From positions 28,485 through 92,484 of the forward strand of contig QBLS01000016.1 of NCBI GenBank assembly GCA_003249015.1: DNA of 64,000 nt. Direction: 5' to 3'. Under the pieces are notes generated by a model that had not been told where the DNA came from, ran no database searches, and saw only the letters and a list, made by a program, of their open reading frames with translations. This DNA is from Pseudanabaena sp. Lineage in GTDB: Bacteria; Cyanobacteriota; Cyanobacteriia; Pseudanabaenales; Pseudanabaenaceae. Position numbers and translations under genes: made by a program. Positions 50,687 through 61,406 of the stretch are shown here, one piece after another. How positions within the stretch are numbered: position 1 is the stretch's first letter; each line of letters begins with the position of its first letter.

Positions 50687-51636
50687 GCGGCGTGTTGACG
50701 ATACCAAGCGATCGTATTTTTTAAGCCTTCCCTAAAGTCCACTTGAGCCGTAAACCCAAAGGCTTGCTTGGCTCGTTCCACATCCAAACATCGGCGGGGC
50801 TGACCATTGGGCTTATCAGCTTCCCACACAATCTCGCCATCATATTCCATTAATTCACAGATTAAATGAATCAAATCCTTAATCGAAATTTCTAACCCTG
50901 TACCAATATTCACTGGCTCAGGATCGTCATAACCAAGCGCCGCCATGACAATGCCTCGCGCCGCATCATCGGAATAGACAAATTCTCTAGTTGGTGAACC
51001 GTCACCCCACACAGAAATTGTGCGATCGCCATTTTGCTGCGCTTCATGGACTTTGCGAATCAAGGCAGGAATCACATGGGAACTACGCGGATCAAAATTA
51101 TCTTCGGGACCATATAGATTTACGGGCAGTAAGTAAATGCCATTAAATCCATACTGCTGACGATAGGACTGCAATTGCACCAGCAAAGCCTTCTTGGCAA
51201 CGCCATAGGGAGCATTAGTCACTTCAGGGTAACCATTCCAGATGTCTGACTCTTTAAACGGCACAGGCGTAAAGTTAGGATAGGCGCAGATCGTCCCCAC
51301 ACAGACAAATTTCTGCACCTTAGACTGATAAGCCGCATGGATTAACTGCACGCCCATCATCAAGTTGTCATAAAAAAGTTCGGCGGGCTTCTCGCGATTG
51401 AGTCCAATCCCACCGACATGGGCTGCCAAATGGATGATTAAGTCCTGTCCTTGAGCAACTCGTTCACATACCGCTAACGATCGCAAGTCATCATTTTGCG
51501 ATCGCGGCACTGTAATTAAATCGGGGTTAGCACCTGAGGCAACTAATTGAGCAATTACCCGTTTGCCGAGGAATCCCGCTCCACCAGTCACCAAGATTTT
51601 CTGCTCTTTGATCGGCTTGGATTGAGTTTCTATCAT
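50683..51636 (-). CDS. fcl: GDP-L-fucose synthase
   Basis: 317 residues, short-chain dehydrogenase fold. NADP-binding [12 protein letters not shown] (about 16-27), [10 protein letters not shown] (Ser replaced by Thr-Ile-Cys in the usual SSCIYP), the YGVAKK catalytic Tyr-Lys pair and [13 protein letters not shown]. It converts the 4-keto-6-deoxymannose made by Gmd to GDP-L-fucose. It follows gmd by 116 bases on the same strand, a natural pathway pair. Confidence 0.93.
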   Translation of the reverse strand: MIETQSKPIKEQKILVTGGAGFLGKRVIAQLVASGANPDLITVPRSQNDDLRSLAVCERVAQGQDLIIHLAAHVGGIGLNREKPAELFYDNLMMGVQLIHAAYQSKVQKFVCVGTICAYPNFTPVPFKESDIWNGYPEVTNAPYGVAKKALLVQLQSYRQQYGFNGIYLLPVNLYGPEDNFDPRSSHVIPALIRKVHEAQQNGDRTISVWGDGSPTREFVYSDDAARGIVMAALGYDDPEPVNIGTGLEISIKDLIHLICELMEYDGEIVWEADKPNGQPRRCLDVERAKQAFGFTAQVDFREGLKNTIAWYRQHAA

Positions 51637-51707
51637 AAAAAATTAAGAATTATATTTACACCAATTCACGAGAGTGCTTTGAGCTACTGTCCGAACCCAA
51701 CGTCATT

Positions 51708-51736
51708 TTTAAAGCGTTGCTTCGCAACGCTTTAAA
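51708..51736. repeat. Hairpin TTTAAAGCGTTGC-TTC between gmd and fcl
   Basis: 13-bp perfect arms with a TTC loop inside the gmd-fcl gap. It could attenuate fcl or stabilise the gmd message. Confidence 0.8.
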
Positions 51737-51752
51737 TTGGGCAGATTGAGGT

Positions 51753-52823
51753 CTACCAAGTAGCTGCTTGGCTGGCGCTCCGCAAAGTCGCAATGTCTTC
51801 AGCCGCCACTCCCTTGGGATTAGGCAAGCCCAAGGCTTGCAAATCAGCATCAACCATCAACTCCACAAGAGTCTTAAAGGTGACTTTAGGCTCCCAACCC
51901 AACTTTTGCTTAGCCTTTGTACAGTCACCCAAGAGTAGATCCACTTCCGCAGGACGAAAATAGCGTGGATCAATCTCCACATAGTCTTCCCATTTCAGGT
52001 TGACATAGGCAAAGGCAGCCTCTAAAAACTCTCTCACTGAATGGGTTTCCCCCGTGGAAATCACATAGTCATCAGCTTTTTCTTGCTGCAACATCAGCCA
52101 CATAGCTTCCACATAGTCCTTGGCATAGCCCCAGTCCCGCTTTGAGTCAAGATTACCAAGGTATAGCTTCTTCTGTTGGTTAGCGACGATTCTGGCGATC
52201 GCCCTTGTAATCTTGCGCGTTACAAAGGTTTCACCACGGCGCGGCGACTCATGGTTAAACAAAATACCGTTACAGGCGAATAGCCCGTAGGACTCGCGAT
52301 AATTTATAGTCTGCCAATGAGCGTAGACCTTAGCACAGGCATAGGGACTACGGGGATAAAAGGGTGTGTCCTCATTTTGGGGAACTGCCTGCACCAAGCC
52401 ATACATTTCCGAAGAGCCAGCTTGATAAAAGCGGATTTCGCGATCGTTGCGCTGCTGATAGTCTCGTAAGGCTTCTAGCAAGCGTAAAGTCCCCATACCC
52501 ACTGCATCCACTGTATATTCGGGGGAGTCAAAACTAACCCGCACATGGGACTGAGCGCCCAAATTGTAAACTTCATGAGGACGCACTGCTTCCAAAATTC
52601 GCCCCAAGGTAGTGCCGTCGGTTAGATCGCCATAATGTAGAAATAATCTAGTTTCGGGTAAGTGCGGATCTTGGTAGAGGTGATCAATGCGATCGGTGTT
52701 GATTGTGGAAGAGCGGCGAATGATGCCGTGGACTTCGTACCCTTTAGCCAATAAGAGTTCCGACAGGTATGACCCGTCCTGTCCAGTAATGCCTGTAATT
52801 AGGGCGCGTTTGGTTTTACTCAT
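51753..52823 (-). CDS. gmd: GDP-mannose 4,6-dehydratase
   Basis: 356 residues from the ATG at 52823. [19 protein letters not shown] (NADP site), [42 protein letters not shown] (active-site region), [15 protein letters not shown] (Tyr-Lys) and [17 protein letters not shown]. Makes GDP-4-keto-6-deoxymannose for surface polysaccharide. An ATG ten codons upstream (52853) is possible but unlike the family start. Confidence 0.95.
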   Translation of the reverse strand: MSKTKRALITGITGQDGSYLSELLLAKGYEVHGIIRRSSTINTDRIDHLYQDPHLPETRLFLHYGDLTDGTTLGRILEAVRPHEVYNLGAQSHVRVSFDSPEYTVDAVGMGTLRLLEALRDYQQRNDREIRFYQAGSSEMYGLVQAVPQNEDTPFYPRSPYACAKVYAHWQTINYRESYGLFACNGILFNHESPRRGETFVTRKITRAIARIVANQQKKLYLGNLDSKRDWGYAKDYVEAMWLMLQQEKADDYVISTGETHSVREFLEAAFAYVNLKWEDYVEIDPRYFRPAEVDLLLGDCTKAKQKLGWEPKVTFKTLVELMVDADLQALGLPNPKGVAAEDIATLRSASQAATW

Positions 52824-52863
52824 TAAGTATGGGTGGTTTGAGAGGACATCCATAGAAGTTTAC

Positions 52864-52920
52864 AATAAAACCTAGAATTGAGAGGCGGCGCTTCTCGCCA
52901 CCTCTCAATTCTAGGTTTAT
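52864..52920. repeat. Hairpin ATAAAACCTAGAATTGAGAG upstream of gmd
   Basis: About 24-bp arms with a GGCGG...CGCC inner stem and one indel. It lies in the 357-base spacer between the GGDEF/EAL gene end and gmd, together with the MITE-B below and a further hairpin at 53109-53147 (AATTTTGAAAGCG arms). No gene is seen in this spacer. Confidence 0.75.
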
Positions 52921-52985
52921 TTAAAAACTCATACTGGGTTTGACTTTCAATTCACAAACATCGTAGTCACACTTTTGTGGATTGG

Positions 52986-53085
52986 TATAGAGTTAGCTAG
53001 TACAAAATCAAAAGATGAGTGGCGGCGCTTCGCGCCGCCACTCATCTTTTGATTTTATGTCCTAAGCAAACCTTGCTTTGCTATA
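52986..53085. mobile_element. MITE-B copy
   Basis: 100 bp, from TATAGAGTTAGCTAGTACAA to GCAAACCTTGCTTTGCTATA. The middle is a perfect hairpin (about 53007-53053) with arms AATCAAAAGATGAGT plus the GGCGGCGC-TTC-GCGCCGCC core. TTTTATGTCCTAAGCAAA matches the inverse of the 7631-7745 element. Confidence 0.75.
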
Positions 53086-53180
53086 TTACGCTTAAACCCA
53101 AACCACCAATAATTTTGAAAGCGCTGCAAATCAACGCTTTCAAAATCATTCTTGATGTTCAATATTTAACTAATCAATAA

Positions 53181-54902
53181 CTAGAGACATTTGCCTTCGA
53201 GTAGTATTTTCTCAAATTCAACAACAGGCAAGGGCGGACTAAAGAAATATCCCTGAACTTGATCGCAGCCATGCTCTCTCAAAAATTCGATTTGCTCAAA
53301 TGTCTCTACACCTTCGGCAACTACTTCAAGGGAAAGACTATGGGCAAGGTCAATAATCGCTAAGGAAATAGTCGCATCATGGCGATCGCTAGTCACATCT
53401 TGAATAAAGCAGCGATCAATTTTGAGGGTATTTACAGGAAAATGCTTTAAATAGCTCAAGGAAGAGTAGCCCGTTCCAAAATCATCGATCGCCACCTTTA
53501 CACCCATAGACTGCAACTGGGTTAGCACATTAACCGTAAATTCTGCATTCTGCATGATGATACTTTCAGTTAATTCCAGTTCCAATTGATGGGGTTCGAT
53601 ACCAGTTTCCAGCAGGACTTTGCTGATAGTTTCTAGGAGGTTGTTGTCAGGTAAGAAATGCTGACCCGATAAATTCACTGCCACAAACCCACAATCTAGC
53701 CCCTGTTCTCGCCAAGACTTCATTTGTCCACAAACAGACCATAGAATCATTTCGCTCAATCGCAAGATTAAACCAGTCTGCTCAGCCACAGGAATGAATT
53801 TACTAGGCAAAATGAGTCCTAGATCGGGATGCTGCCATCGAGCTAGAGCCTCCGCTCCCACGATTTTGCCTGACGCTAAGTTAACTAATGGTTGATAAAA
53901 CACACGAATCTCCTGACGATCAATGGCGCGATGCAAACTATTTGCCAGAGCCATATATTCAGAAGACTGCACATTTAAGTCGGCGCTATAGAGTTTGTAG
54001 CTATTTCGACCATGCTTTTTGGCATAGTACATAGCTAATTCTGCATTTTTTATTAGCCCCTCTGCTTCCTGCTGATCGTAGGGAAAAATAGTGATCCCCA
54101 CACTGCTAGTAATAAAAACTTCATGTCCATAGAGATTGTAGGGACGACTCAGTAAATCTAGAATTTTTTGGGCAGCTAGTCTGACACTATTGATATCACT
54201 GATATCAGAAATAATTACAGCAAATTCATCACCTTGAATTCTTGCCACCACGTCACAGGGCGCAGCATATCTTCGTAATCGCTCGGCGATCGCCCTAAAT
54301 AATTGATCGCCAATATCATTACCAAGGGTGTTATTAATGATATTGAAATTATCCATATCTAAAAACAAGAGGGCAAGCGGTTTATTGTTAATCTTGGCGT
54401 GCAGTACAGCTTGTTTTAAGGACTCATAAAAAGCAATACGGTTAGGCAATTGCGTCAACTCATCATGGTGAGATAAATATTTGAATCTTTCACCAACTGC
54501 TTTGATTTCACCGTAATAATGTTCTCTAACTGAGTCATATTTATGTAGGCGTGAAGCGATCGCCCCCAACAATTCCGCCGATGTAAATGGCTTAGTTAAA
54601 TAGTCATCAGCCCCCAGTTGCATCGCTTGACGCATATCCCCCCTTTCAGTCAACGCAGTCAAGAATATAAACGGAATCATTGAAGTCGATGGTTCTTGGC
54701 GTAGCGCCTGAATAGTGCCGTAGCCATCCAGTTCTGGCATGGCAATGTCGCAAATAATTAAATTTGGTAAATAAGTTTTGGCAATTTGCACCCCGACCAA
54801 ACCGTTTTCTGCTTCCAAAACATCAAACCCCTCATAAATAAGGGTTTCTGCAATTTCTTCTCGCAAGGCTTGCACATCTTCAATGACTAATATCGTTGTC
54901 AT
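53181..54902 (-). CDS. Response regulator with GGDEF and EAL domains
   Basis: 573 residues from the ATG at 54902. REC (1-120): acceptor Asp52 in ICDIAMPE, Lys in DYLTKPF. GGDEF domain (about 155-310): the active-site loop reads RIQGDEF, so the first glycine is replaced, and the RxxD inhibitory site is absent (APCD). EAL domain (about 325-565) is intact: AEALARW, ELTES, DDFGTGYSSL, LKIDRCF, VAEGVET. The balance favours c-di-GMP hydrolysis. It lies 229 bases downstream of a photosensory-type histidine kinase on the same strand. Confidence 0.92.
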   Translation of the reverse strand: MTTILVIEDVQALREEIAETLIYEGFDVLEAENGLVGVQIAKTYLPNLIICDIAMPELDGYGTIQALRQEPSTSMIPFIFLTALTERGDMRQAMQLGADDYLTKPFTSAELLGAIASRLHKYDSVREHYYGEIKAVGERFKYLSHHDELTQLPNRIAFYESLKQAVLHAKINNKPLALLFLDMDNFNIINNTLGNDIGDQLFRAIAERLRRYAAPCDVVARIQGDEFAVIISDISDINSVRLAAQKILDLLSRPYNLYGHEVFITSSVGITIFPYDQQEAEGLIKNAELAMYYAKKHGRNSYKLYSADLNVQSSEYMALANSLHRAIDRQEIRVFYQPLVNLASGKIVGAEALARWQHPDLGLILPSKFIPVAEQTGLILRLSEMILWSVCGQMKSWREQGLDCGFVAVNLSGQHFLPDNNLLETISKVLLETGIEPHQLELELTESIIMQNAEFTVNVLTQLQSMGVKVAIDDFGTGYSSLSYLKHFPVNTLKIDRCFIQDVTSDRHDATISLAIIDLAHSLSLEVVAEGVETFEQIEFLREHGCDQVQGYFFSPPLPVVEFEKILLEGKCL

Positions 54903-55131
54903 AGTTTTATCAAAATATTTATTTCTCACTACACGAGGAACTCAGCAATTAACATTATGAAACTAATTTCGAGATTTACCACCCTTTGGCGTTAAAACCT
55001 CAAAATTATTTTTTAAAATCTAGACTACGAACAATTTTTAAAAATGATCTTTACAATTAAAACCGCTGTACAGAGCCTAAGTTCTTTTAGCATTTTGCTG
55101 ATCCATTAGAATTGCGATAACCCCAATCTAA

Positions 55132-57894
55132 TCACTTTACAAGGACAGGTATTTTTACCTTAATATTAGTACCTTTTCCTTCGCTACTAAGAAGCTGAAT
55201 CGACCCACCAAGGACTTCAACAGAACTCTTGATAATTGCCATTCCCAGACCAGTTCCGCTAATCATACCAACATTATGAGCACGATAGAAATGATCGAAA
55301 ATCTTTTCTTGGTCAGTGATCGGAATTCCAATTCCATAATCTTGAAACTCTAATAAAAGCAAAGGTTGGTAATCATCGATTAAAGAAACAGAAAAAATAA
55401 TTTCACCCCCTTCTGGAGAATATTTAATCGCATTAGACAGAAGATTAGAGATAATTTGTTTAAAGAATCTGGGGTCAGTAGTTACAGATTGAGGATTATC
55501 AATATTTTTAAAGTTAATATAGTGTTTACCATTACCAATTAGCTTGGTTTGTTCAATTACTTCTAAACAAAATTCATTGAGGTTGATCGGTTCTGGTTGT
55601 AGCTTAAATTTACCAGATTCAGTTTTGCCAATGATTAATACTTCTTCTAGTAAGCTGGTCATACTTTTCACCTCCCGTTGAATTTTATCAATCCTCTCTA
55701 ACTTTTTTTCTTCGGACATTTTATGTCCATAATTTCGTAAAAGGTCGCTCGCTGTTTGGATTGTGGCGAGGGGAGTCCGAAATTCATGGGATGCTCTGGC
55801 AATAAATTGTGATTTTAATTCATTTAATTCTTTTTCTCTTAACAAAGCTCTTTCAAGTTGCGATAAGCTATGCTCTAGTTGTTGAGTACGGTCAGCGACT
55901 TGCCCTTCTAAATTTTTATTTAGATCTTGAACGCGATTAAATAATTGAACCTGTTGAATAGCGATCGCGACATGACTCGCTAATTGCTTAAGCAGATCAA
56001 TCTCAAACTCTTGCCAGTAGCGCGGCTGAAAGCATTGATGGGCAATTAACAAGCCCCATATAACACCACCGAAGGAAATCGCAACAACAACATTTGCCTT
56101 AACATTAAAACATTGTAATAAATTTTTGTGACACTCACTTAGATCAGCGAGATCAACATCATTGATACTAGAAATAGAACAGTTTTGATATCGTTGGACT
56201 GACTCTTGGTTAAAACAAGAATCTTTGACAGTTTTGCCTAAAATTGATAAAGAAGAATCGTTGACAGCCTCAACAACAAAAGTTCCGCTCCAATCATCTT
56301 GAAACTGATAGATAACTACTCGATCAATTCGCAGCAGTTCTTGAGTTTCTTTTACAGTTATGGCAAGTATTTGGTCGAGACTTAATTCACATTGAATTTT
56401 AAATAAAATTGCATTTAGTAATCTTTCTCTTTCACTTTGATATCGTAGCTGAGTCTCAACTTTTTTTCGCTCCGTAATATCATAATAGCTACTTAAATAC
56501 ATGCGCTTGCCCTTATAAGTAACTATCTTTGTCGATACTAAAACATCTTTAAATGTGCCATCCTTATGACAGATTTGTGTCTCTATGGTCATCGCTTGTC
56601 CAGTTTGTTGCAGTTGCTGGAGTCTTTGCAGAGCCTTACTTTGCTCTTGACGATCAGGATATAAAAGATTGGTAAAATCTCGACTAGCGTTAGCTTCACT
56701 GAGCGTATATCCTGTCAAGTTTTCCATGCCATCATTAAAAATTGAAAAATAGCCTGAATCATCGCTAAAAGTTATTCCTTCCTTGATTGAAGTTAGGACA
56801 GTACGTAAACGTTCTTCACTTTCTAGAAGTCTTTGTGTAGACTTTACTTGCTCAGTAATATCCGTTTGAATACCAATGTAATTAGTTAATTCGCCATAGT
56901 CATTAAAAACAGGAGCAACATAAAGATCGTTCCAAAATGGTGTGCCATCTTTACGATAGTTGAGTAATACAGCATGACATTCTCGCTGTTCTTGGATCGC
57001 TCGCCGTAAGTCTAAAATACCAATCTGGTTGCGATCACCCCCTTGTAAAAATCCACAATCTCTCCCGATCGCTTCATCGGAACTATAGCCAGTGATCCTT
57101 TCAAAGCTAGGGTTTACATAGATCATCGGATTACCCGTTTGAGTCGCATCGGTGATCACAATTCCATTGGAACTAGCCGCGATCGCCCTTTCTCGCAATC
57201 GCAAAGAAGCTTCTACCCGTTTACGCTCGGAAACATCGCGTAATGACGCAACTACATAGACTGTCTGATCATCATTGATCGACTCCGATACCCGCATCTC
57301 AGCAATTGTAGTTCCGCCGCGATTAAGCACATCAATATCCGTACTTTCACCTGCAACCATCGGCAAACCGAATACTTCACCCACAATATTCTCGGCTTTA
57401 CAACCGAATAAGTTCTCCGCAGATTGATTAACATAGCAAACTACTCCTTGGCGATCGACCACTACAAAAGCATCGGATAATTCGCTAATAATATTGCTAA
57501 ATTCTTTACCATTAAAATCTTTAGAATTGGGTTTAGGAATATCCATACAAGTTGCAATTATCCGACAAATATTGTCATCACTTTTGGCTTGTAAAGACAG
57601 AGAGATCGATATAAATTTTGAGCTATTTAAACAAATGTCGAACTTAGTAACTTCTCTAGTTTGTAAACAATTAGCAATTTGAGTATTTAGTGAACTTGAC
57701 AACTCGTTTGGCAAACATTGTTGAGGTGATAAACCAACTATATCGTCTAAAATTTTTCCGCTATTTTCCCCAAAAACAAGTTGCATAAACTTGCAATTAA
57801 CGGTTTCAATTCTTATTAAATTAGATTCCTGCGAAATTAAGTCAATCGTTAAGACTAAAATTCCACATTGAATCTGTTCAAGGATACTTTGCAT
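55132..57894 (-). CDS. Sensor histidine kinase with LOV-like PAS and DXCF-type cyanobacteriochrome GAF
   Basis: 920 residues from the ATG at 57894 (AAGGA upstream). Order: N-terminal PAS-like (1-120), PAS (about 127-215), LOV-like PAS (about 232-350), PAS (about 360-480), GAF (about 500-650), HisKA with ASHEFRTP, and HATPase. The LOV-like domain has GRDCGFLQGG (Cys280), NYRKDGTPFWND and YIGIQTDIT; the usual NCRFLQ reads DCGFLQ. The GAF has DSCF (Cys560) and ECHKN (Cys588-His589), then VKANVVVAI and WGLLIAHQC: the two-cysteine layout of DXCF cyanobacteriochromes, 28 residues apart as in TePixJ. Likely a light sensor for the downstream REC-GGDEF-EAL protein. Confidence 0.9.
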   Translation of the reverse strand: MQSILEQIQCGILVLTIDLISQESNLIRIETVNCKFMQLVFGENSGKILDDIVGLSPQQCLPNELSSSLNTQIANCLQTREVTKFDICLNSSKFISISLSLQAKSDDNICRIIATCMDIPKPNSKDFNGKEFSNIISELSDAFVVVDRQGVVCYVNQSAENLFGCKAENIVGEVFGLPMVAGESTDIDVLNRGGTTIAEMRVSESINDDQTVYVVASLRDVSERKRVEASLRLRERAIAASSNGIVITDATQTGNPMIYVNPSFERITGYSSDEAIGRDCGFLQGGDRNQIGILDLRRAIQEQRECHAVLLNYRKDGTPFWNDLYVAPVFNDYGELTNYIGIQTDITEQVKSTQRLLESEERLRTVLTSIKEGITFSDDSGYFSIFNDGMENLTGYTLSEANASRDFTNLLYPDRQEQSKALQRLQQLQQTGQAMTIETQICHKDGTFKDVLVSTKIVTYKGKRMYLSSYYDITERKKVETQLRYQSERERLLNAILFKIQCELSLDQILAITVKETQELLRIDRVVIYQFQDDWSGTFVVEAVNDSSLSILGKTVKDSCFNQESVQRYQNCSISSINDVDLADLSECHKNLLQCFNVKANVVVAISFGGVIWGLLIAHQCFQPRYWQEFEIDLLKQLASHVAIAIQQVQLFNRVQDLNKNLEGQVADRTQQLEHSLSQLERALLREKELNELKSQFIARASHEFRTPLATIQTASDLLRNYGHKMSEEKKLERIDKIQREVKSMTSLLEEVLIIGKTESGKFKLQPEPINLNEFCLEVIEQTKLIGNGKHYINFKNIDNPQSVTTDPRFFKQIISNLLSNAIKYSPEGGEIIFSVSLIDDYQPLLLLEFQDYGIGIPITDQEKIFDHFYRAHNVGMISGTGLGMAIIKSSVEVLGGSIQLLSSEGKGTNIKVKIPVLVK

Positions 57895-57976
57895 AACTGC
57901 TAAATTCCTTATTAAATGACGCAATCATCATCCTATGACTATAATTGCATTTACTATCTATTGATATTAAGTATTT

Positions 57977-58171
57977 ATGAATTTAAAGCTATCAGTTCCT
58001 TCCATCGGCTGCGCTAGCTGTGTCGATACGATCGCCAAAGCGATCCAAAATAGCGATCGCACCGCCAACATTACAGGCGATGTGGCAACCAAAACGATCA
58101 GTGTCGAAAGCCAGTTATCCGAGACACAGATTCGCGAACTAATTGCGATCGCTGGACATGAGGTTGCTTAA
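57977..58171 (+). CDS. Heavy-metal-associated (HMA) domain protein
   Basis: 64 residues, one ferredoxin-like HMA domain. The metal site is GCASC (Cys12, Cys15) with VETKTISVES-like strands and a C-terminal GHEVA. It resembles the Atx1/CopZ copper chaperones that feed P-type ATPases in cyanobacteria, but the usual Met before the first Cys region is IG here. No ATPase is adjacent. Confidence 0.83.
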   Translation: MNLKLSVPSIGCASCVDTIAKAIQNSDRTANITGDVATKTISVESQLSETQIRELIAIAGHEVA

Positions 58172-58172
58172 T

Positions 58173-58206
58173 TTAATATTGGCAGCGCGATGTGCCACCA
58201 ATATTA
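58173..58206. terminator. Hairpin between convergent HMA and UPF0182 genes
   Basis: TTAATATTGGC pairs with GCCACCAATATTAA with a small bulge, inner GCGCGATGTGC. It begins two bases after the HMA stop and ends two bases before the UPF0182 stop, so it could serve both. Confidence 0.7.
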
Positions 58207-58207
58207 A

Positions 58208-61159
58208 TTAACTAGGTGGCACTTCTACGGGTCGAACTATCGGTGGTGTAATTTCTTGAGCTGGTTTGAAGACAGCAGAAATAGCTTGCTGTAAAGTTTG
58301 AGCCATCACGATACGATTTTCATAGGCAACTATCACCCGCACTAGGGTCGGCAGTTTATTTTGAGTAGACTCTAGATAGAGCGGTTCAACATAGAGCAAA
58401 GATTGTTCAATAGGAATGATCAATAAATTTCCTTGAATAACTCGCGAGCCTTGACGATTCCACAGGGAAATTTGCTGCGAAATAACTGGATCTTGATTAA
58501 TTCTGGCTTCGATTTGCTCAGGTCCATAGACCAGAATTTGCTTAGGGAAGGTGTAAAGTAACAGCTTTCCATAATTCTCTCCATCAGATCGCGCCGCCAG
58601 CCATGCCACCAGATTAGTACGTTCCCTTGGTGTAAATGGCAGTAGTAAGATAAATTCTTCAAAGGGAACTTCAGGTAAACTTGTGATCAAATAGTAAGGT
58701 TCCACTGGTTGTGGCTTATCACCATAAACCTCATTGGGAATTTGCCATTGATCTTCACGGTTATAGAACACCTGCACATCAGTCATGTGATAGGTCATCA
58801 AGCGTTCCGACTGAATTGAAAACAAATCAACAGGATAGCGCAAATGAGATCTCAGTCCCGCAGGCATGGAACTCAAGGGTTTAAACAAATCAGGAAAAAT
58901 TTTTGACCATGTGCGAATAATCGGATCGCTTTCATCGGCAATATAAAAGTCAGTCTTGCCATGATAAGCGTCGATTACTACTTTGACAGAATTGCGAATG
59001 TAATTACTTCCTTCATTTCCTATATCAGAGTATGGATAGCGATCGCTAGTTGTGTAAGCATCAACAATCCAATAAAGGGCGCTAGGATCTTCCTTAGAAG
59101 TTGCTACCTCAGCCGCCACCAAATAAGGATCACTGTCGTATTGCAAAAATGGGGCGATCGCCTTAATCCTTTGCACAATATTTCTACGAAACAATATTCT
59201 AGTCTCAGGCAAAAATTCAGGAGTCACCGCCATCCGCCAGTCATTCAAGTACTTAGCAAACAGTATCCTTCGCCAAAATGAATCAAGAGCGATCCCCCCT
59301 CGACCATCATAAATGTTGTACACATTGTCATTGTCACTAGGATAATCAAGTTCCTTTACCTTCGTGCCAGTCAGAACATAAGTATCCGTATTCTCTCCAT
59401 AATAAATACGTGGCTGTCTGATGGGAATGCTCTCTCTCACCGCCTCACTAGAAGCCGTCAGAGGCGTACCTTCAGTGATCCCAATATCCTTAATGAAATA
59501 ATCAGGCAAACCACCAGCACCAACCCGATTGACAGGACTAAGTGTAAATCCATAGCCATGGGTATAAATCAAATGTTGATTCACCCAAGTTTGGGCTTCT
59601 TGAGGAACAGAGGCATAGTCCAATTCCCTTGCGGCAATCAGAACCTGCTGTTGACTTGCAGGAATATTAGATGCCTTTTCTTCGTTAATCGTATAGCGAT
59701 CTATATCAGCATCAGGAAAACTATAGTAGAGGCGAATCTGCTGAAGCTGTCGGTTGGTCGCAAGTAGCGGTAACTTATCCCACAGACGGATATTGCGAAC
59801 TGTTAGCTCATTATCTTGGATTGATTTTTCGGTTAACTTACCCTGTGGATTAAAAACTTGTGAGTTAATACTTTCCAGCCCAAAGGCTTCACGGGTCGCC
59901 GCGATCGTCCGTTGGATATAGGGTTGTTCACGAGCAAGCTCATTTGGTTGAACAATCAAAGACTGGACGGCAATTGGTAGCCCAACTCCCAAACCGATCG
60001 CCATAACCAGATATAAGCCCAACGCAATTAGTACTGGCTTACGACTCACAGGTTGACGATGAAATTTCAGCCATCGCACAATCAAATAAATGGCGATCGC
60101 CAAAGCCAAAATACTCAGCCCCGAATACACGGGCAACTGTACCACCGTGTCAGTAAAACTAGCACCATAGGAAATTCCTCTGGACGAGTACAAAAGCTCA
60201 TAACGATTGAGCCAATAACTAAATCCGACCACCAACATCACTACCCCACCCAAACCATAGAGGTGTCGTTGTTGAGCTTGGGAAATCCCGACAAATTTAC
60301 CTTCACTCAAACTATTTCCTGATAGTAAATAGGTTAAAAGCACAGCTATAAAAACAAAAAGACAAACACCTAATAAACTAAATTCTAATATTTCTAATGT
60401 TGGCAAATTAAATATATAAAAACTCAAATCTTGATTAAAAACTAATTCAGTTTTATTGAAACTTGTAGGATGCCAATAGGGAATTATACGGAGCCACTGT
60501 CGCGAGATTACCCAAGCAGTAAACCCACTAATTAAAACAGCCAATATTTTGAGTAAAAACTTAGGATAAATCAATAAAGCAATGGTCATCCCCCCGATCA
60601 CAGTGACAGTTGTATTCGCAGATAGGATTTGATTAATCATTAACCAGACACGATCTGGACGAAATAGTAAAGCGGAAATCGCAATATTCCTTGACTGTGC
60701 AGGTTGCCATTGCGCGATCGCAACCTGTCCGTAATGCATCACAATCAAACAAATGAGAAAGCTTAATATTAAAACTATAGGTAAAAGCAAAGAAAGCCTA
60801 ATTGAAGTTGGCACATAACTAGATATTTTTTGCTTAGTACTAGGTTGTTTGTAAAAACTAGAATTTTGTAAATTATTGTCACTTGCTAAATCAGGATATT
60901 TTAAATCTTGAGCAATCTGTAAGTTTCTCAACAGATAAATTAAAGAAATTGCAAATACCACAATTCCTAATCCAAGCTGTATGGCTAATCGCAATAAGTA
61001 CATCCGCATATAGCCCATTTCTTGAAACCAAAGAATCTCAGCTCCCAATCGCGATACAACTTCAACACCTAAAATCAAACTAGCAATACCTATCGATATC
61101 CACAGGTAATAGTGCTTAGGTAAATTAAGTATCCTTAATTTTGATGGAGTTGGCTTCAT
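58208..61159 (-). CDS. UPF0182 family large membrane protein
   Basis: 983 residues. About seven membrane helices in the N-terminal 400 residues (for example [20 protein letters not shown] and [20 protein letters not shown]). A large soluble domain follows (about 400-940), containing [21 protein letters not shown] and [15 protein letters not shown], typical of UPF0182. Conserved in actinobacteria and cyanobacteria, with no established function. Normal full length. Confidence 0.92.
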   Translation of the reverse strand: MKPTPSKLRILNLPKHYYLWISIGIASLILGVEVVSRLGAEILWFQEMGYMRMYLLRLAIQLGLGIVVFAISLIYLLRNLQIAQDLKYPDLASDNNLQNSSFYKQPSTKQKISSYVPTSIRLSLLLPIVLILSFLICLIVMHYGQVAIAQWQPAQSRNIAISALLFRPDRVWLMINQILSANTTVTVIGGMTIALLIYPKFLLKILAVLISGFTAWVISRQWLRIIPYWHPTSFNKTELVFNQDLSFYIFNLPTLEILEFSLLGVCLFVFIAVLLTYLLSGNSLSEGKFVGISQAQQRHLYGLGGVVMLVVGFSYWLNRYELLYSSRGISYGASFTDTVVQLPVYSGLSILALAIAIYLIVRWLKFHRQPVSRKPVLIALGLYLVMAIGLGVGLPIAVQSLIVQPNELAREQPYIQRTIAATREAFGLESINSQVFNPQGKLTEKSIQDNELTVRNIRLWDKLPLLATNRQLQQIRLYYSFPDADIDRYTINEEKASNIPASQQQVLIAARELDYASVPQEAQTWVNQHLIYTHGYGFTLSPVNRVGAGGLPDYFIKDIGITEGTPLTASSEAVRESIPIRQPRIYYGENTDTYVLTGTKVKELDYPSDNDNVYNIYDGRGGIALDSFWRRILFAKYLNDWRMAVTPEFLPETRILFRRNIVQRIKAIAPFLQYDSDPYLVAAEVATSKEDPSALYWIVDAYTTSDRYPYSDIGNEGSNYIRNSVKVVIDAYHGKTDFYIADESDPIIRTWSKIFPDLFKPLSSMPAGLRSHLRYPVDLFSIQSERLMTYHMTDVQVFYNREDQWQIPNEVYGDKPQPVEPYYLITSLPEVPFEEFILLLPFTPRERTNLVAWLAARSDGENYGKLLLYTFPKQILVYGPEQIEARINQDPVISQQISLWNRQGSRVIQGNLLIIPIEQSLLYVEPLYLESTQNKLPTLVRVIVAYENRIVMAQTLQQAISAVFKPAQEITPPIVRPVEVPPS

Positions 61160-61406
61160 ATTCTTCGCAAATTTATAAGAAAAGGGACTTAAATTTAGTA
61201 GTGCAGCACTTTGTACTCAACCCAGAAGAAAAATTTTAAAACGTTGTAAAGCAATGTTTTAAAACTTTCTCTTGCAGTTCTTTCGATCAGCAACATCTGT
61301 AAACCCAAGAAAATAGGTAACTACCGCCCATCTTCTAGTTCTTTGCCAGATAAAGCGCTGTAAGTTGATGGTACAGTCATTACAAGATCTTTTCTAAATA
61401 ACAACA
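61160..61406. other. Divergent spacer upstream of argF
   Basis: Contains an imperfect AT-rich hairpin (about 61226-61268, GAAAAATTTTAAAACGTTG / CAATGTTTTAAAACTTTCTC) and the promoter sides of the UPF0182 gene and argF. No gene. Confidence 0.45.
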
